Origin: Hydractinia symbiolongicarpus
Lineage: Eukaryota; Cnidaria; Hydrozoa; Anthoathecata; Hydractiniidae
Reading direction: 5' to 3'
Length of the DNA stretch: 64,000 bases
Assembly: GCF_029227915.1 (NCBI RefSeq)
Contig: NC_079878.1
Coordinates: 18,974,001 to 19,038,000, forward strand
The notes under the pieces were generated by a model that was given only the letters and a program-made list of their open reading frames with translations, had not been told where the DNA came from and searched no databases. Of this stretch, positions 23,618 through 34,518 are shown piece by piece. The stretch's first letter is position 1. Every line of letters begins with the position of its first letter. A program made the translations under genes and the position numbers.

Positions 23618-24354
23618 AGGTAGGTTTCCGCTCAAACGAATGCGATCAAATCGATCGATGGCGTTTTTATGAAAATTGGTTTCCATTTACATTCGACCCT
23701 GCCTCGATCGATGGAGACTCATTTTAATTTATTTCAAAACAATAACACAAATTTGATATGATATAATGATATTGACAATGTACTTAAAATTTCATGACTT
23801 ATAATGACGATAAACAAAAATATTTTTAAATATTCTTCTCAAATTTCTTATCCATTTCCCTACAAACTCTTTGCTTCATGAGTCTCTCTTCAAAACTTTT
23901 CGAGAAAGTGTCCCAAAACACTAAAATCCGCGAACTTAATCTACAAATGTTATCTAACTTCCTCAACATTCATCTGCGAATAATCACTTATCAGTGTTGC
24001 ATTTTAAGCAATTTCATCGTTTAACGGATACTTGTGTTAAATAGTGTTTGCTATTGCTGCATCAAATATGCAATTAAATTTTCGTTCGTTTAAAATGTTT
24101 TTAGCCATTTTTCTGTCTTTTTCGCTTTTCAGTGAATGTTCATTTCGTCGTCGAATTACATCACGTGGGTATAAATCAGTTACATTGAATAAATTTAAAT
24201 CGATCGACGAAAAAGTAGAAAGCAATCCTACTTTGAATTCGATCTAATTCGACCGCCAGGTCGACGTCGATCGACGAAGATTATGCAATGTTCTACATTT
24301 TAATAACATCGATGCGATCGACGTTGATTCATTCGTTTGAGTGGAAACCCGCCT
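23618..24354. mobile_element. Harbinger-type MITE, 737 bp
   Basis: Left end AGGTAGGTTTCCGCTCAAAC, right end (reverse complement) AGGCGGGTTTCCACTCAAAC, both continuing GAATG: two mismatches in 25. Flanked by TAA at 23615-23617 and 24355-24357, the trinucleotide target duplication typical of PIF/Harbinger. The interior has many ATCGATCG-type strings near both ends and no transposase. Confidence 0.8.
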
Positions 24355-24357
24355 TAA

Positions 24358-25650
<1,293 letters not shown>

Positions 25651-25744
25651 ACTAAGTCGTCCTAATGTATTACTATTTCTTACATACTCTCACATACAAA
25701 CACCAAAATTAATATTTTAATCGGAGCAGAGCATTATGACTTTG

Positions 25745-27175
25745 TATATGGAAATGTGATCAGAGGACGAGTTTATGAGCCAGTTGTCATCACATCTTGC
25801 GTTCACTGCAACCATCAAATTACATTTGCAGAAATATCTCAGCGACGAACAGATAAAGGATGTGATTGAAAAGTTACTTCGAAATTTATATGTAGATGAC
25901 ATAACAGGTAGTCTTGACAGTTGTACGCATAGAAAGCGATTTTGTCATGTATTCAAAATTCTGCTTAGCAAGTGGAGGGTTCGAGTTACGAAAATAAAGT
26001 AGGAATGATAAATATTTACAATCACTCATAAACATGAAAGTATTCATAAGGTATTGGGACTATATTGGGATACCAACACTGACATTGATTAATATGTTTG
26101 TGATAGTATTGTGGCATTGTGGTGGATCAAACAGGTTCATAAAAGATGGACATCACAGGAACTAATTATTTCATCGGATATTTATGATTTAGGGGAAGAA
26201 AGTAGTTCATTCGTAGTAGCTGATTATAATTCTGAAAAATAGCGTTATCAGTAAAATCATTGATTGTAGGAGGCTTGATTCCATTGGTTAAGAGTTACGG
26301 GGCGTGTGTGGAGATATATAGCACGGTTGAAACGTACCAAATTTGAAACAGTAGAGTTAACAGTGCCGGAAATAAAAGAAGCAGAAAAACTTTGGCTGTT
26401 ATATAATGAAACGTTCATTTTAAACTCGGAGAAATTTGAAAAGTTTTTTTTATTCAAAGATGGCAGTAGTTTGTTGAGAGTACGTACAAGAATTTATGAC
26501 ATTAAAGTGTCTAGTTAGGACAAAAAAATTCCAATTTTCTTACACAATGACAGCTATTTTATTTATTATTTTTAATGAACACGGATCGGTATGTCACAGT
26601 GGAGTTTCTGCTGCGTTAAATCATCTACGTTCGCTTTATTAGTTAATACAAGGACAGCAAACGGTAAAACAACGGTAAAACAAATTGTTCATAAAAAAAC
26701 GCGCGTTACGACGATTTCATTCACAGCGTGGTTTGTCAAGTTTATCCGTTAGCGATAACAAATGGTACTTTATACTGAAACTTTTTCCTTGGTGACGAGG
26801 GATTTATGACGATTGATTTGCTTAACAACATCGTACTTGAAAAGGATCATGTCCAAAGCGGTCCTTACGTACAATTGCAACAGAAATTGAAAGCGCAATG
26901 TCGACGATGACCCGGACTATAATGTGTTAACCCCATATCAACTCATTTTGGGCGTAATTTGCACGAAAAATGTTGCGACTTAAATCTTCGAACAGAATGT
27001 TATAATGTGGATTTTATGAAATCCTTTAAACAAATGGAGTTAGTCATGAAACATTTTTGGAATTGATTTTATAAAGAGTATAACATTGGCGAAAGTTTGG
27101 TCAGAGACGTCGTATTAATAAAATATCCAATGTGATAGGATACAATCGAAAAAAGGAAAAGTAACGAACGTAAGT
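25745..27175 (+). mobile_element. BEL/Pao LTR-retrotransposon pol relic
   Basis: Broken plus-strand fragments in the order of a BEL/Pao pol gene: reverse transcriptase around 25775-25990 with LLRNLYVDDITGSLDS (YVDD); an RNase H-region piece near 26050; the A17-type/integrase junction at 26306-26518 with LTVPEIKEAEKLW; integrase traces near 26690-26770 (RRFHSQRGLSSL) and LVRDVVLI near 27100. Stops and frame changes are frequent and no LTR was identified. Confidence 0.7.
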
Positions 27176-27177
27176 AA

Positions 27178-27425
27178 GTAATTAACGGGAAGTTTTAACG
27201 TCCTTGAGGATTCCATCCTAACGGTTGGCTCTTCCTCCCCTCTGACTGTAACTATGTTACATTACCGCAAGAGATACGCATAGCATTGCTCTAACTTGCT
27301 TGCCTGCCACACAAGCCGGTTAGCGGTCAGTAGATGGCACTAAAGGGCTGACAACACTGGATTTAAAGTGAGCCAGAGTGGGGATTCTAACCTGAACCTT
27401 ATGATTACAAGTCAAATGCGCTAAG
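27178..27425 (-). mobile_element. tRNA-derived SINE, minus orientation
   Basis: Read on the minus strand it starts with a tRNA-like arm, TTTGACTTGTAATCATAAGG, resembling a tRNA-Thr(TGT) anticodon arm, then a decayed B-box (GGTTAGAATCCCC) and GCTCACTTTAAATCCAG. The rest runs to about 27178. It borders Polinton-like element A. Confidence 0.6.
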
Positions 27426-27722
27426 AGCAAGGATGAGAGATAGAGAAATGTATGTCCTAGCGCAATCCCTAAAACGCACGCGCGCACGCCCACAGCACAA
27501 GTCCCTAATATATAGCGCCGGCCTCCCGCACAAGTCCCTATTAATCCATCACCATCTGATACAATCTCATTTTGATCTCCAAATTTTTCTAGCGCAATTT
27601 CCCATAATATTCTACGCGCATAAGGGGAATTTCCTGATCGTAGTAAAGAGGGAAATAACCGCGTTAGTTTTGAGCAGAATGAAATATTCCGACAATCTTA
27701 AAATTTTATATAATAAAGAGAA

Positions 27723-28348
27723 ATGGAATCATGCACTGTAAAACAATTACGAGATATCGCAAAAGGTCGTGGGCTATGTAAGGGCGTTCAAGGGGTGCGT
27801 AAGAAGGATCTTCTCCAACACATCAAAAACGATATCGCAAGCCAGGAGCATTGGACGTTGACGATCTGTTCCATATGATCGCATTTATCCCAGACTGCTT
27901 CAAAACCAGAAATGTGTAATGGGGTCATTGCAAAGGAGCCCCTGATGCTACTGCTTGTCCCGGATCGTTTTAAAACGGAAGACATGTGCAGCAAGGCCGT
28001 TGAAAAAGATCCCGGGGTACTCCAATATGTGCCGAACCGGCTCAAGACGCAGGACATGTGCAACAAGGCTGTTGAAAAGGATCCCTGGGCACTCATGTAT
28101 ATCCCAGACCGTTTCAAGACCCAAGACATGTGTAATGGGGTTATTGAAAAGGAGCCCCGCGTGCTCGAGAATGTGCCGGATTGGTTTGTTACCCGGGCAT
28201 GCTATCAAATAGGAAGAGCAAGCTCAAATGGTGAAAAGGATATCGCCAGAGGAAAGCCGAAAAGGATAGAATTAAGGAGGATCTTTTTCCATTAGCCTGG
28301 CATCCAGATAGGGTCATCGCTTGGTGCTTTTCAGAGGATGAAAAGTAG
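27723..28348 (+). pseudogene. SAP-like plus DUF4116-like repeat protein of element A (frameshifted)
   Basis: Start ATG at 27723, just behind TATAATAAAGAGAA. Residues 1-40 form a SAP/Rho-N-like helix-turn-helix (TVKQLRDIAKGRGL, KKDLLQHI), a fold that usually binds DNA or RNA. After a frame change near 27870 come four 24-residue repeats of the type VPDRFKTEDMCSKAVEKDP, known as DUF4116 and frequent in giant-virus and Polinton-type proteins. The C-terminus, in yet another frame, reads LFPLAWHPDRVIAWCFSEDE before TAG at 28346-28348. Its counterpart in B (49859-50378) has the same closing motif but lacks the SAP-like start. Role unknown. Confidence 0.7.
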
Positions 28349-28419
28349 ATCTTAAAAAATTATGGTGGTTGGCTTAGGCTTGCAGCAAAATGTTGCAAGA
28401 TAATACTACTATAATAAAG

Positions 28420-28779
28420 ATGAGTTTCAAGACGCAAGACATGTACAACAAAGCTGTTGAAAAGCAGCCCTATGCGCTTGAGTATGTACCGGATCAATTC
28501 ATGACGCAGGACATGTGCAATAAGGCTGTTGAAAAAGATCCCGGGGTACTCCAATATGTACCGGATCAATTCATGACGCAGGACATGTGCAATAAGGCTG
28601 TTGAAAACGATCACCATGCACTCGGGGATGTGCCGGATCAATTCAGCACGCAAGACATGTAGAATGGGGTTGTTGAAAAGGATCCCCACATGTTCAGTAA
28701 AATACCGGATCATATAAAAACGTAAGACACGTGCAATAGGGTCGTTGAAAAGTATCCCTTTATGCTTAAATATATGTGA
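28420..28779 (+). pseudogene. Second DUF4116-like repeat protein of element A
   Basis: ATG at 28420 directly behind ACTATAATAAAG. Five 24-residue repeats (consensus VPDQFMTQDMCNKAVEKDP), two of them almost identical (about 28485-28630), with in-frame TAG near 28660 and TAA near 28722. It lacks the AWHP...WCFSEDE C-terminus seen in the upstream gene. It could be a separate gene or the duplicated remains of one repeat protein. Confidence 0.65.
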
Positions 28780-28839
28780 AATCTTCGGACCTTGTTGGAA
28801 TGTATATAAAATGGTACTTTTTACTGGTGCTCTGTAGAA

Positions 28840-29031
28840 TTGTGCGATGATAACATAGGCGTCAGGTGCCCCATGAGATACAATCCGCCGCAGGTTAGTA
28901 CAAAACATAAGACGGAATCTGGATTTTTTCATGTGATGGAAAACATGGCTGCTTATATGGGCGTACATGACGACGATGACGGGTATGTGTACGAGGGTTA
29001 CTTTTGTAGTAATGCGCGCTGCCTTGCTTAA
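28840..29031 (+). CDS. Small unknown open frame in element A
   Basis: Sixty-odd codons with VRCPMRYNPP, a His/Met-rich middle (FFHVMENMAAYMGV) and acidic DDDDGYVYEGYFC, ending CSNARCLA. There is no upstream ATG in frame; the first in-frame Met is internal. Three Cys residues might bind zinc, but no family is recognised. It may be a decayed fragment. Confidence 0.3.
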   Translation: MCDDNIGVRCPMRYNPPQVSTKHKTESGFFHVMENMAAYMGVHDDDDGYVYEGYFCSNARCLA

Positions 29032-29346
29032 GTGGAGGAGCAAAAGCTGTATGAGGGGGGTGACTTGACGCAAAAGGAATTTTTTGGGTTGGTTTGAAAT
29101 ATCCATGTCTTAAATATCTTACAACCATGTTGTAAGATACTATAATAAATGTGTATCAACTATCAATATAGCTTGAAAAGTGTGATCTTTATGACCTTTA
29201 TTACTGCCATTGGTCCCTACAACTTGTAACCCTAGCATGCGTACAAGAGGAGGAGAGGAAGAAGTATAACAAGCAGAGAATCCAAGACCTGTGGGAGCGT
29301 CTTGATGACCTGAAGGATGATCGTCCCTGTAACTGTAATAAGTAAA

Positions 29347-29634
29347 ATGGAGCATTGCAACGACTGTGAAAGGGTACTCGATGCATACGACAGATGTACC
29401 TGTGGACGTAGGTTTGTAGTAAGCAGTAAAATCTTGTGCTGGTACTGCCACCATGAATATAACGGGGGTGGTTGCGTATGTACAATAACATGCAATTCTC
29501 TGAAGTTATTCGAAATATACAATAAAAGAAGATGCTACAATTTGAGAACGAAATTGTCAATCCAAAACTTTTCTACTCATTTGCCGTTACCTTCACAGAC
29601 ATTAATGGGGGTAAGGATAAACGGTACATTATAG
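29347..29634 (+). CDS. Cys-rich mini-protein of element A (zinc-ribbon-like)
   Basis: ATG at 29347 behind TAATAAGTAAA. The first 50 residues show paired cysteines: MEHCNDCERVLDAYDRCTCG, then CWYCHHEY and GCVC. Element B has the same protein at 49697-49855 (MKEQCDECERVLDTYDRCSS), where it ends after 52 residues; here the frame runs on to 29634, overlapping the next gene start at 29532, so a lost stop codon is likely. CxxC spacing suggests one or two zinc sites. No named family is recognised; conservation between A and B argues that it is a real gene. Confidence 0.65.
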   Translation: MEHCNDCERVLDAYDRCTCGRRFVVSSKILCWYCHHEYNGGGCVCTITCNSLKLFEIYNKRRCYNLRTKLSIQNFSTHLPLPSQTLMGVRINGTL

Positions 29635-29915
29635 GGTACAATACACATGATCTCGTGGTTGCCTTGAGGGTGAAAACACCTAAAATCTGGTCCGCGCACG
29701 GGGTGACACGGTACCACGCCAACGCCGTGCCAGCAATGAGTATCGATTTTGAAGAGTACCCCGATTGGGTTGCAAAGTATCGGCAAATATGGCAAAAAAT
29801 TGAAGAGTTAACGGAGAAATTGACGACGGAGCCCGTAAAAAAGGACCGTTATGTGAATGCTAAGCTCAAATACTATAAGGATGCAATTACTACTAAATTG
29901 CTGGGTGAGGATTAG
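29532..29915 (+). CDS. Unknown 127-residue protein of element A
   Basis: ATG at 29532 behind ATACAATAAAAGAAG. Soluble and basic at the end; contains FAVTFTDINGGKDKRYIIGY, WSAHGVTRYHANAVPAMSID, and a helical C-terminus (WVAKYRQIWQKIEELTEKL). The SIDFEEYPDWVAKY stretch resembles proteins I recall from cnidarian Polinton-like elements. The frame is intact. Element B has at the same place the broken gene 49188-49668, which shares a comparable layout but no alignment I can make by eye. Confidence 0.55.
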   Translation: MLQFENEIVNPKLFYSFAVTFTDINGGKDKRYIIGYNTHDLVVALRVKTPKIWSAHGVTRYHANAVPAMSIDFEEYPDWVAKYRQIWQKIEELTEKLTTEPVKKDRYVNAKLKYYKDAITTKLLGED

Positions 29916-30009
29916 AAACCATATATTCTATAGGTTCATTCAGGACCTATAAAATATAATACAAATTAAGGCTTATATTCAGGTGGAGACTCCACATAGT
30001 GCTTGCATA

Positions 30010-30628
30010 CTGTACAGATTGCAGTTTTTTTAATATTTCATCTTTCCCTTCCTCTCTGCCCTTGGCAACCAACTATGCCCTCTCCTGTTCATTGATAGCT
30101 TTAACAATTCTATTGAAGCGCTACCGCATTTGTTCTTTCAAAAGCATATATCTTTCTTTTTCACGGCTAATCCGACTATACTCATGGTCACTGATAATGC
30201 CATTCTCCATTGCCTTGCTACAATAGAGTTTAATTTTTCCTCCGCGAGTAGCCTTATACTATAATGTTTTTTGGACTTAACACGCAACCGTTTAGAGGCA
30301 TTTCGGAGACCAGCCTGCCCTATTCCGGCGGCAATCGCAATTCCAACCATTGCACAGGCCAATGGGACCCCCACGCCCGAGACCATAGCGCCAATCCCCA
30401 GCCCTGACGTAATAACACTTACGCCAAGCAGCCCATGGTCTCAGAAGCGTACCACGTATTGTGCATTTTGAATTTTTTGCCAAGTCTATTACGCTCCTTT
30501 ATTTCATTCCGGAGATATTGTTCAATTTCCTCGATATTCCTGAATCTAAAGACCTGTCCCTCATCCTGATCAGAGCCTTGCGCAGGTGCACTCAGCAAAC
30601 TCGGATAAAGTTTGCTGATATCACTCAT
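30010..30628 (-). pseudogene. Glycine-rich membrane protein of element A (frameshifted)
   Basis: Start at 30628 behind AGAATAATAA. N-terminal part IEEIEQYLRNEIKERNRLGK is helical; then a frame change near 30425; then a hydrophobic Gly-rich double segment (MVSGVGVPLACAMVGIAIAA) followed by basic LRNASKRLRVKSKKH and, after another frame change near 30195, a long charged helix. Element B has the same protein at 48006-48467. Two hydrophobic stretches suggest a membrane-active or internal virion protein; that is inference. The gene points towards the DUF4116-like genes, tail to tail with 29532-29915. Confidence 0.65.
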
Positions 30629-30699
30629 TTATTATTCTATCAGAATGCATATGGTAATATTGAAGAACGTGACATTTTTCTCATGATGGTAGACGTCTG

Positions 30700-31044
30700 T
30701 TAGCATAAACTCGAGAGGTCCGTGGAGTCCTTTAGTGGAAGGTAAACAGGGGTATCAAAACTCCAGGTTAACATGTCTCCCCAGGCGTTCAATTCTTTGG
30801 TGGGAAGCAAGGCCAGAACTTTGGACTTTTTGCCATCAAGGAGGCAATCGTCCTCATCCAACTGGGGACAAACGTGTCTTAATCTCATGTACGTATCGGT
30901 CCTGTATAATGCATCGTAGTCAACCTTCATATAATACTTCTTATTGGGGTCATACGGTAGACCTAACAGCTCCTGCAATGGTCGATGAATCACCACCGAG
31001 TACCCGTCACTGACACGTAGCCTGCAAAATCCATTTTTTAGCAC
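30700..31044 (-). pseudogene. Capsid-accessory protein of element A, C-terminal half (5'-truncated)
   Basis: Minus-strand frame with GFCRLRVSDGYSVVIHRPLQ, RHVCPQLDEDDCLLDGKKSK and ELNAWGDMLTWSFDTPVYLP. It matches the C-terminal part of the complete B protein at 47326-48003 (VCRLWVKKRYGV, DTDYCLLNGEKSN, ELTDWGDMLTWNFDNPVYLR). The N-terminal half is missing, apparently through a deletion that also removed the start of the divergent neighbour 31052-31470. Beta-rich; similarity to minor capsid or penton-type proteins is my inference. Confidence 0.6.
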
Positions 31045-31051
31045 AAATAGT

Positions 31052-31470
31052 TTGATCTTGTCCTCTGCCCGACCTTTGACAAAGCTAAGGGAGAGTATCC
31101 GGGTTTACGTTGTCCTGATGCTGGGGTCTCAAGCAGGTGCCAAGGTATCCCTGATCGGGTCCGACGCAGACAACTACACAGCGAGGCGCATTCTGGTACA
31201 GAAATTTGAGGCAATGATCCAACGTCAGGAGAATGCAAGCCATGACATCACCAAATTTAGAAGGTATTGCAGTATGCCAGGACCCCTCCCATGCATACTC
31301 CCGATCATACTATACAGGCTATACCATCCATACCTCCTAGGCCTACTACATCGCCCCCCATACCCGAACAGCCAACACAAGACCAGCATGAGGATACCAA
31401 GACTGTCATGATCACCATAGGGGTGGGATCATCCTTGCCTATATATGGTTCCGAAAATAGGTCTATCTGA
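31052..31470 (+). pseudogene. Fragment of the second accessory gene of element A
   Basis: Plus-strand pieces: GSQAGAKVSLIGSDADNYTA, RRILVQKFEAMIQRQENASH match the middle of the B protein at 46235-47209 (QSQANARSNISNQGSAIDAQ, LTRFEDLIKR). After a frame change a Pro-rich stretch (PPRPTTSPPIPEQPTQDQHE) follows, as in the Pro-rich C-terminus of the B protein. Only about the middle and end survive. Confidence 0.6.
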
Positions 31471-31507
31471 TATATAACACAACAAGGCCGGCTACCGCCG
31501 CGATGGC

Positions 31508-32727
31508 TTAATACAGGTGTTTTGCAGCATATCCAACGACCGTTACCGCTGCCCTCAGGAGGAAGGAGACTATAGTGCCGATGACTGCAGGCAATGCGGC
31601 ACCCGCCTTGGCCGCTAGATATTTCAGGAAGTTCCCAAGCCTTTCAAGTTGCTTTTGTACGAATCCTTTTCCGGCCCCATCCGTGGCATTTCCTCCCGCG
31701 GCAACTGCTGCGGCGCCTCCTCCCCCCGTAATGGATATTATCATAATGCTTATCAACAGCCCAATAGCAGAGACTATACTGGCTATGGTTATACCCTGTT
31801 CCTTGAAGAGTATTTTTAGCTTCTCAAACAAGGACGTGTCATCCGCGGCAATTTTCATCAGCATATCCTTGATGGAACTCAGCTGGCTATAAATCTGTTG
31901 CCTTTGTGTTTTCTCCGATTCCTCGGCGGTCTCCTTTAAATCAATCCATTTTTCAAGGTCCTTCTTCGCCTCTTTTATCTCTTTATCGAGACGTTCCTGG
32001 TTCCACTGGCCCCCATCTTTTCCAGCCTTCCGTTCCTCAAGCATTTTCAACTTATCCCCCGCCGTTCTAATCTTGTTCTCAAATAGGATCTGCCTTGCCC
32101 GCAGTACCTCCAGGACGCCCTTAATAGTTTGCGATATCTGATGGAGTCCAATTATTTCACGTTCATCAAGGCCTTCGATGTTCCCCCAAAGCAGTATCTT
32201 GAATAAGTCTTTCCGACTCGTCTACGAAAATCTCGGCCTGTCTAATCCATTTCAATGTGTTCCTTTGTATGAGTTTCTGGGCCCTTGCTTTACCTCCCTT
32301 AATGGGTGTTCCGGTATTATAATCTTTAAAGCCCATAGCCCTCACGATATCTACCTCCAAATTTTTTACGATAGCATTGAGGGTCAGGAAGCCCGTACGA
32401 TCTTGCCTCATAATTTTTTCGGTAATATCCTCCCTTTGAAAAAAGATGATTTCCCTCCATACTAAAATCAAGATTATTTTTCATGGATACTGTTTCGATC
32501 CCAGAAGCATCCCTAATATGCGTGTATAGATCGTTGACCTTTGATTCTAAAATTTTCCACTTAGCATCACCTGCCGGAATGCCATGATCCTCTCCCCGTA
32601 GCTGCCCCGATGTTGATGGAAGCTGCTGCGTTCCGGGGAGCCGCGTCGATTGCTGTGTATCCTCTTTCTCACCCTTATCATCTCTACCAAACTCTTCCTC
32701 CGGTGTAAATACTGGATTATCAGCCAT
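31508..32727 (-). pseudogene. Coiled-coil and membrane protein of element A (frameshifted)
   Basis: Start at 32727 (MADNPVFTPEEEFG). In order: Pro/Ser/Gln-rich N-terminus; NAIVKNLEVDIVRAMGFKDY motif (about 32360); long coiled coil (32100-31870) with LDKEIKEAKKDLEKW; LMKIAADDTSLFEKLKILFK; hydrophobic segment ITIASIVSAIGLLISIMIIS; Gly/Ala linker; and a second hydrophobic region LPAVIGTIVSFLLRAAVTVV. Frame changes near 32470 and 32150. Element B carries the same protein at 44790-46082. I recall many near relatives in cnidarian genomes. Probably an internal virion or membrane protein; role is inference. Confidence 0.68.
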
Positions 32728-32783
32728 TTGTTTACAACATTTTCACCCATATAATAAATAACATAAATGCATATGGAAATTTG

Positions 32784-33523
32784 ATGGATCCCTATGTAGA
32801 AACCAAGCAGCTACTGGGCATGAAAGGACGTCGGCAACGTGTCCAGATCTCCCATACACCCTCAACCATCAGCCAGAATGGGGACCTGTACGTTGATATT
32901 CCAAATATGTCTCAGAACGACGTTGTTATACCTGGTACCCTCAAGTCCTATTTGATCTGACGCTAACGGGGACCAATGCAAAACGTACCATCGTGTCGAG
33001 CATAGGCAAAAGCTTTGTGAAAAACCTGCGTATTACCCTAAATGGTAAAGAGGTTCAGAACATATCTGATTTTAATATACTAGCCGTATATAGGGACTTC
33101 TGGCTACCAGAGAAAGGTCGGGATAACAACGTAATCCTCGAAGGCATCAATCCCAATGATGGTACAATCAGGGCTCTACAGGTCAAGGCAACTAATCACG
33201 TTGGGACCGATGAGGAGAAGGCCATCGTTAAGGCCTATGGGAACACCTTTTGCATACCCCTTGGAAAGATGTTCGAATTTACCCAGGACCTCCCATTCTA
33301 CCCAGCGGGACTCTACGACAGATTGCAATTCATCATAAATTTTGTGCCTTACGGTGACGTCATCAAGGACGAAGGGACGGCAGCCTCGGGGTTCACGGCG
33401 GCCAAGGCAGCTGATTCTGCGTACAAAATAACCAACATTAGGCTTAAATTCGATAAGATCACTCATGAAAGGTCTGGCCAGCGCCATGATGTCCCGATAT
33501 ACAAGATTGGCTTTGCCCTATGA
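32784..33523 (+). pseudogene. Major-capsid-like protein of element A (C-terminally truncated)
   Basis: Start at 32784; one single-base deletion near 32953, then open to TGA at 33521-33523. Seen: GMKGRRQRVQISH near the N-terminus, LTLTGTNAKRTIVSSIGKSF, VKNLRITLNGKEVQNISDFN, LPFYPAGLYDRLQFIINFVP and ITNIRLKFDKI. The alternating beta pattern and the FYPAGLYDRL..I.F.....DV signature match what I recall of double-jelly-roll capsid proteins of cnidarian Polintons. At about 246 residues it holds roughly one jelly roll; full-length proteins are usually 400-650. The end coincides with the end of the element-A block. Confidence 0.62.
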
Positions 33524-33773
33524 AAGAGTACTTAGAATGAAGGTTGTTGAAATAAAACAAGAAGCCCGATGGCTTGAAGATTTCCGCCATCAGCATAGAT
33601 AATAAAAGTGCAAGACTATCCTCAAAGAACAAGAACGCAATGCATATTATCTGCAACGAAAGTTTAACAAGTTTAAAACAAAAAGAAAACAATAAATTCA
33701 ACCCAGCGTAAATATCTTTCGTTCTGAGAGCGAAATTGATTTAAAGTAGCCTTTTTAGAAGATTTCGTAAACA
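33524..33773. other. Junction between element A and the Helentron, nothing recognised
   Basis: About 250 bp with no supported gene. It should contain the right boundary of A and the terminal sequence of the Helentron (3' end for a minus-strand element), but no inverted repeat or hairpin could be assigned with confidence. Confidence 0.4.
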
Positions 33774-34440
33774 TCATGTTAGAGAAAGTTTAAACCTGAC
33801 TGCGTCATGATCACTGAAATATACATTTTTCACGAGCGTATTGACTTCTAACGTGTTGAGGACATTCTCATGGACATAGATGTGGTCAATAAGTGAACCG
33901 GATATATGAGTTGAAGAGGTTACAACTTGTTTATATTCAGTGAGAAAATCAAGGAAATAGTTTCCGTCACTAAATGCATTTACATTAAAATCTCCGAGTA
34001 TAACATCAACGATTTCGTTTCCCAAAAAATGTTGAATAAGGTATAATGACTCATCTCGATTAAGAGAATTTTTACGATATAGAAGAAGAAAACTAACAGC
34101 ATTCTTTTGAAACGTTTTCTTCGTTATTTTAAAAAATATTGCACCTGGAATTTTTAACGATATCAAACAATTCTATAGTTTCATTATGACCAAATAAAAG
34201 ACTAGAGAACCTATCTACATTGTTGTTTGGGATTATAGTAAAGTAATCTAGTTTTGTGTGGCAGCATGAATTAATTTATATCTGAGTTTCTGTTAGGCAT
34301 AATAAATAACTTTGCATGAGAACGCGGTCGGACTTAATATCATTTTTATGTTTGTTGTAGGATCTTGTATTAAGCAAAGCTACTTTTATAGAATTTTCAC
34401 TAATTACGCCAGTATCTTTTGATGTCAATTTTGAGTGTTC
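33774..34440 (-). pseudogene. Helentron C-terminal endonuclease domain
   Basis: EEP/apurinic-like endonuclease. The N-terminal part, near 34400-34240, has VALLNTRSYNKHKNDI and LCLTETQI (catalytic Glu of the LTET motif); the C-terminal part 34166-33774 has DVILGDFNVNA (catalytic Asp and Asn), GSLIDHIYV and SDHDAVRFKL (catalytic His). A stop follows TETQI, and a frame change separates the halves near 34166. Confidence 0.85.
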
Positions 34441-34518
34441 TCGCATATAATTGTATTGCTCGGTTGCTCTTGTGTCTGATTTAATATCTGGAAAATGTCC
34501 CCGTCAGGTATAAACCCT

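Larger units (their letters stand above)
27430..33540 (+). mobile_element. Polinton-like element A (decayed)
   Basis: A block that is less AT-rich and far more gene-dense than its flanks. Gene order left to right: DUF4116-like repeat protein with SAP-like N-terminus, second DUF4116-like protein, Cys-rich protein, unknown 127-aa protein, membrane protein (minus), capsid-accessory C-terminal piece (minus), fragment of a second accessory gene (plus), coiled-coil/membrane protein (minus), major-capsid-like protein (plus). The same order in opposite orientation makes up element B. No polymerase, integrase, ATPase or protease gene and no terminal inverted repeats were found. Assignment rests on my recall of cnidarian Polinton proteins and on the A/B match; both need a search. 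Confidence 0.65.

Noticed and set aside
27178-27425. Functional tRNA gene on the minus strand
   Set aside because: Only the anticodon-arm and B-box-like parts resemble a tRNA; the acceptor stem is absent and the body continues like a SINE.
29140-29560. Several minus-strand open frames opposite the Cys-rich gene of element A
   Set aside because: Shadows of plus-strand coding sequence; composition does not look protein-like.
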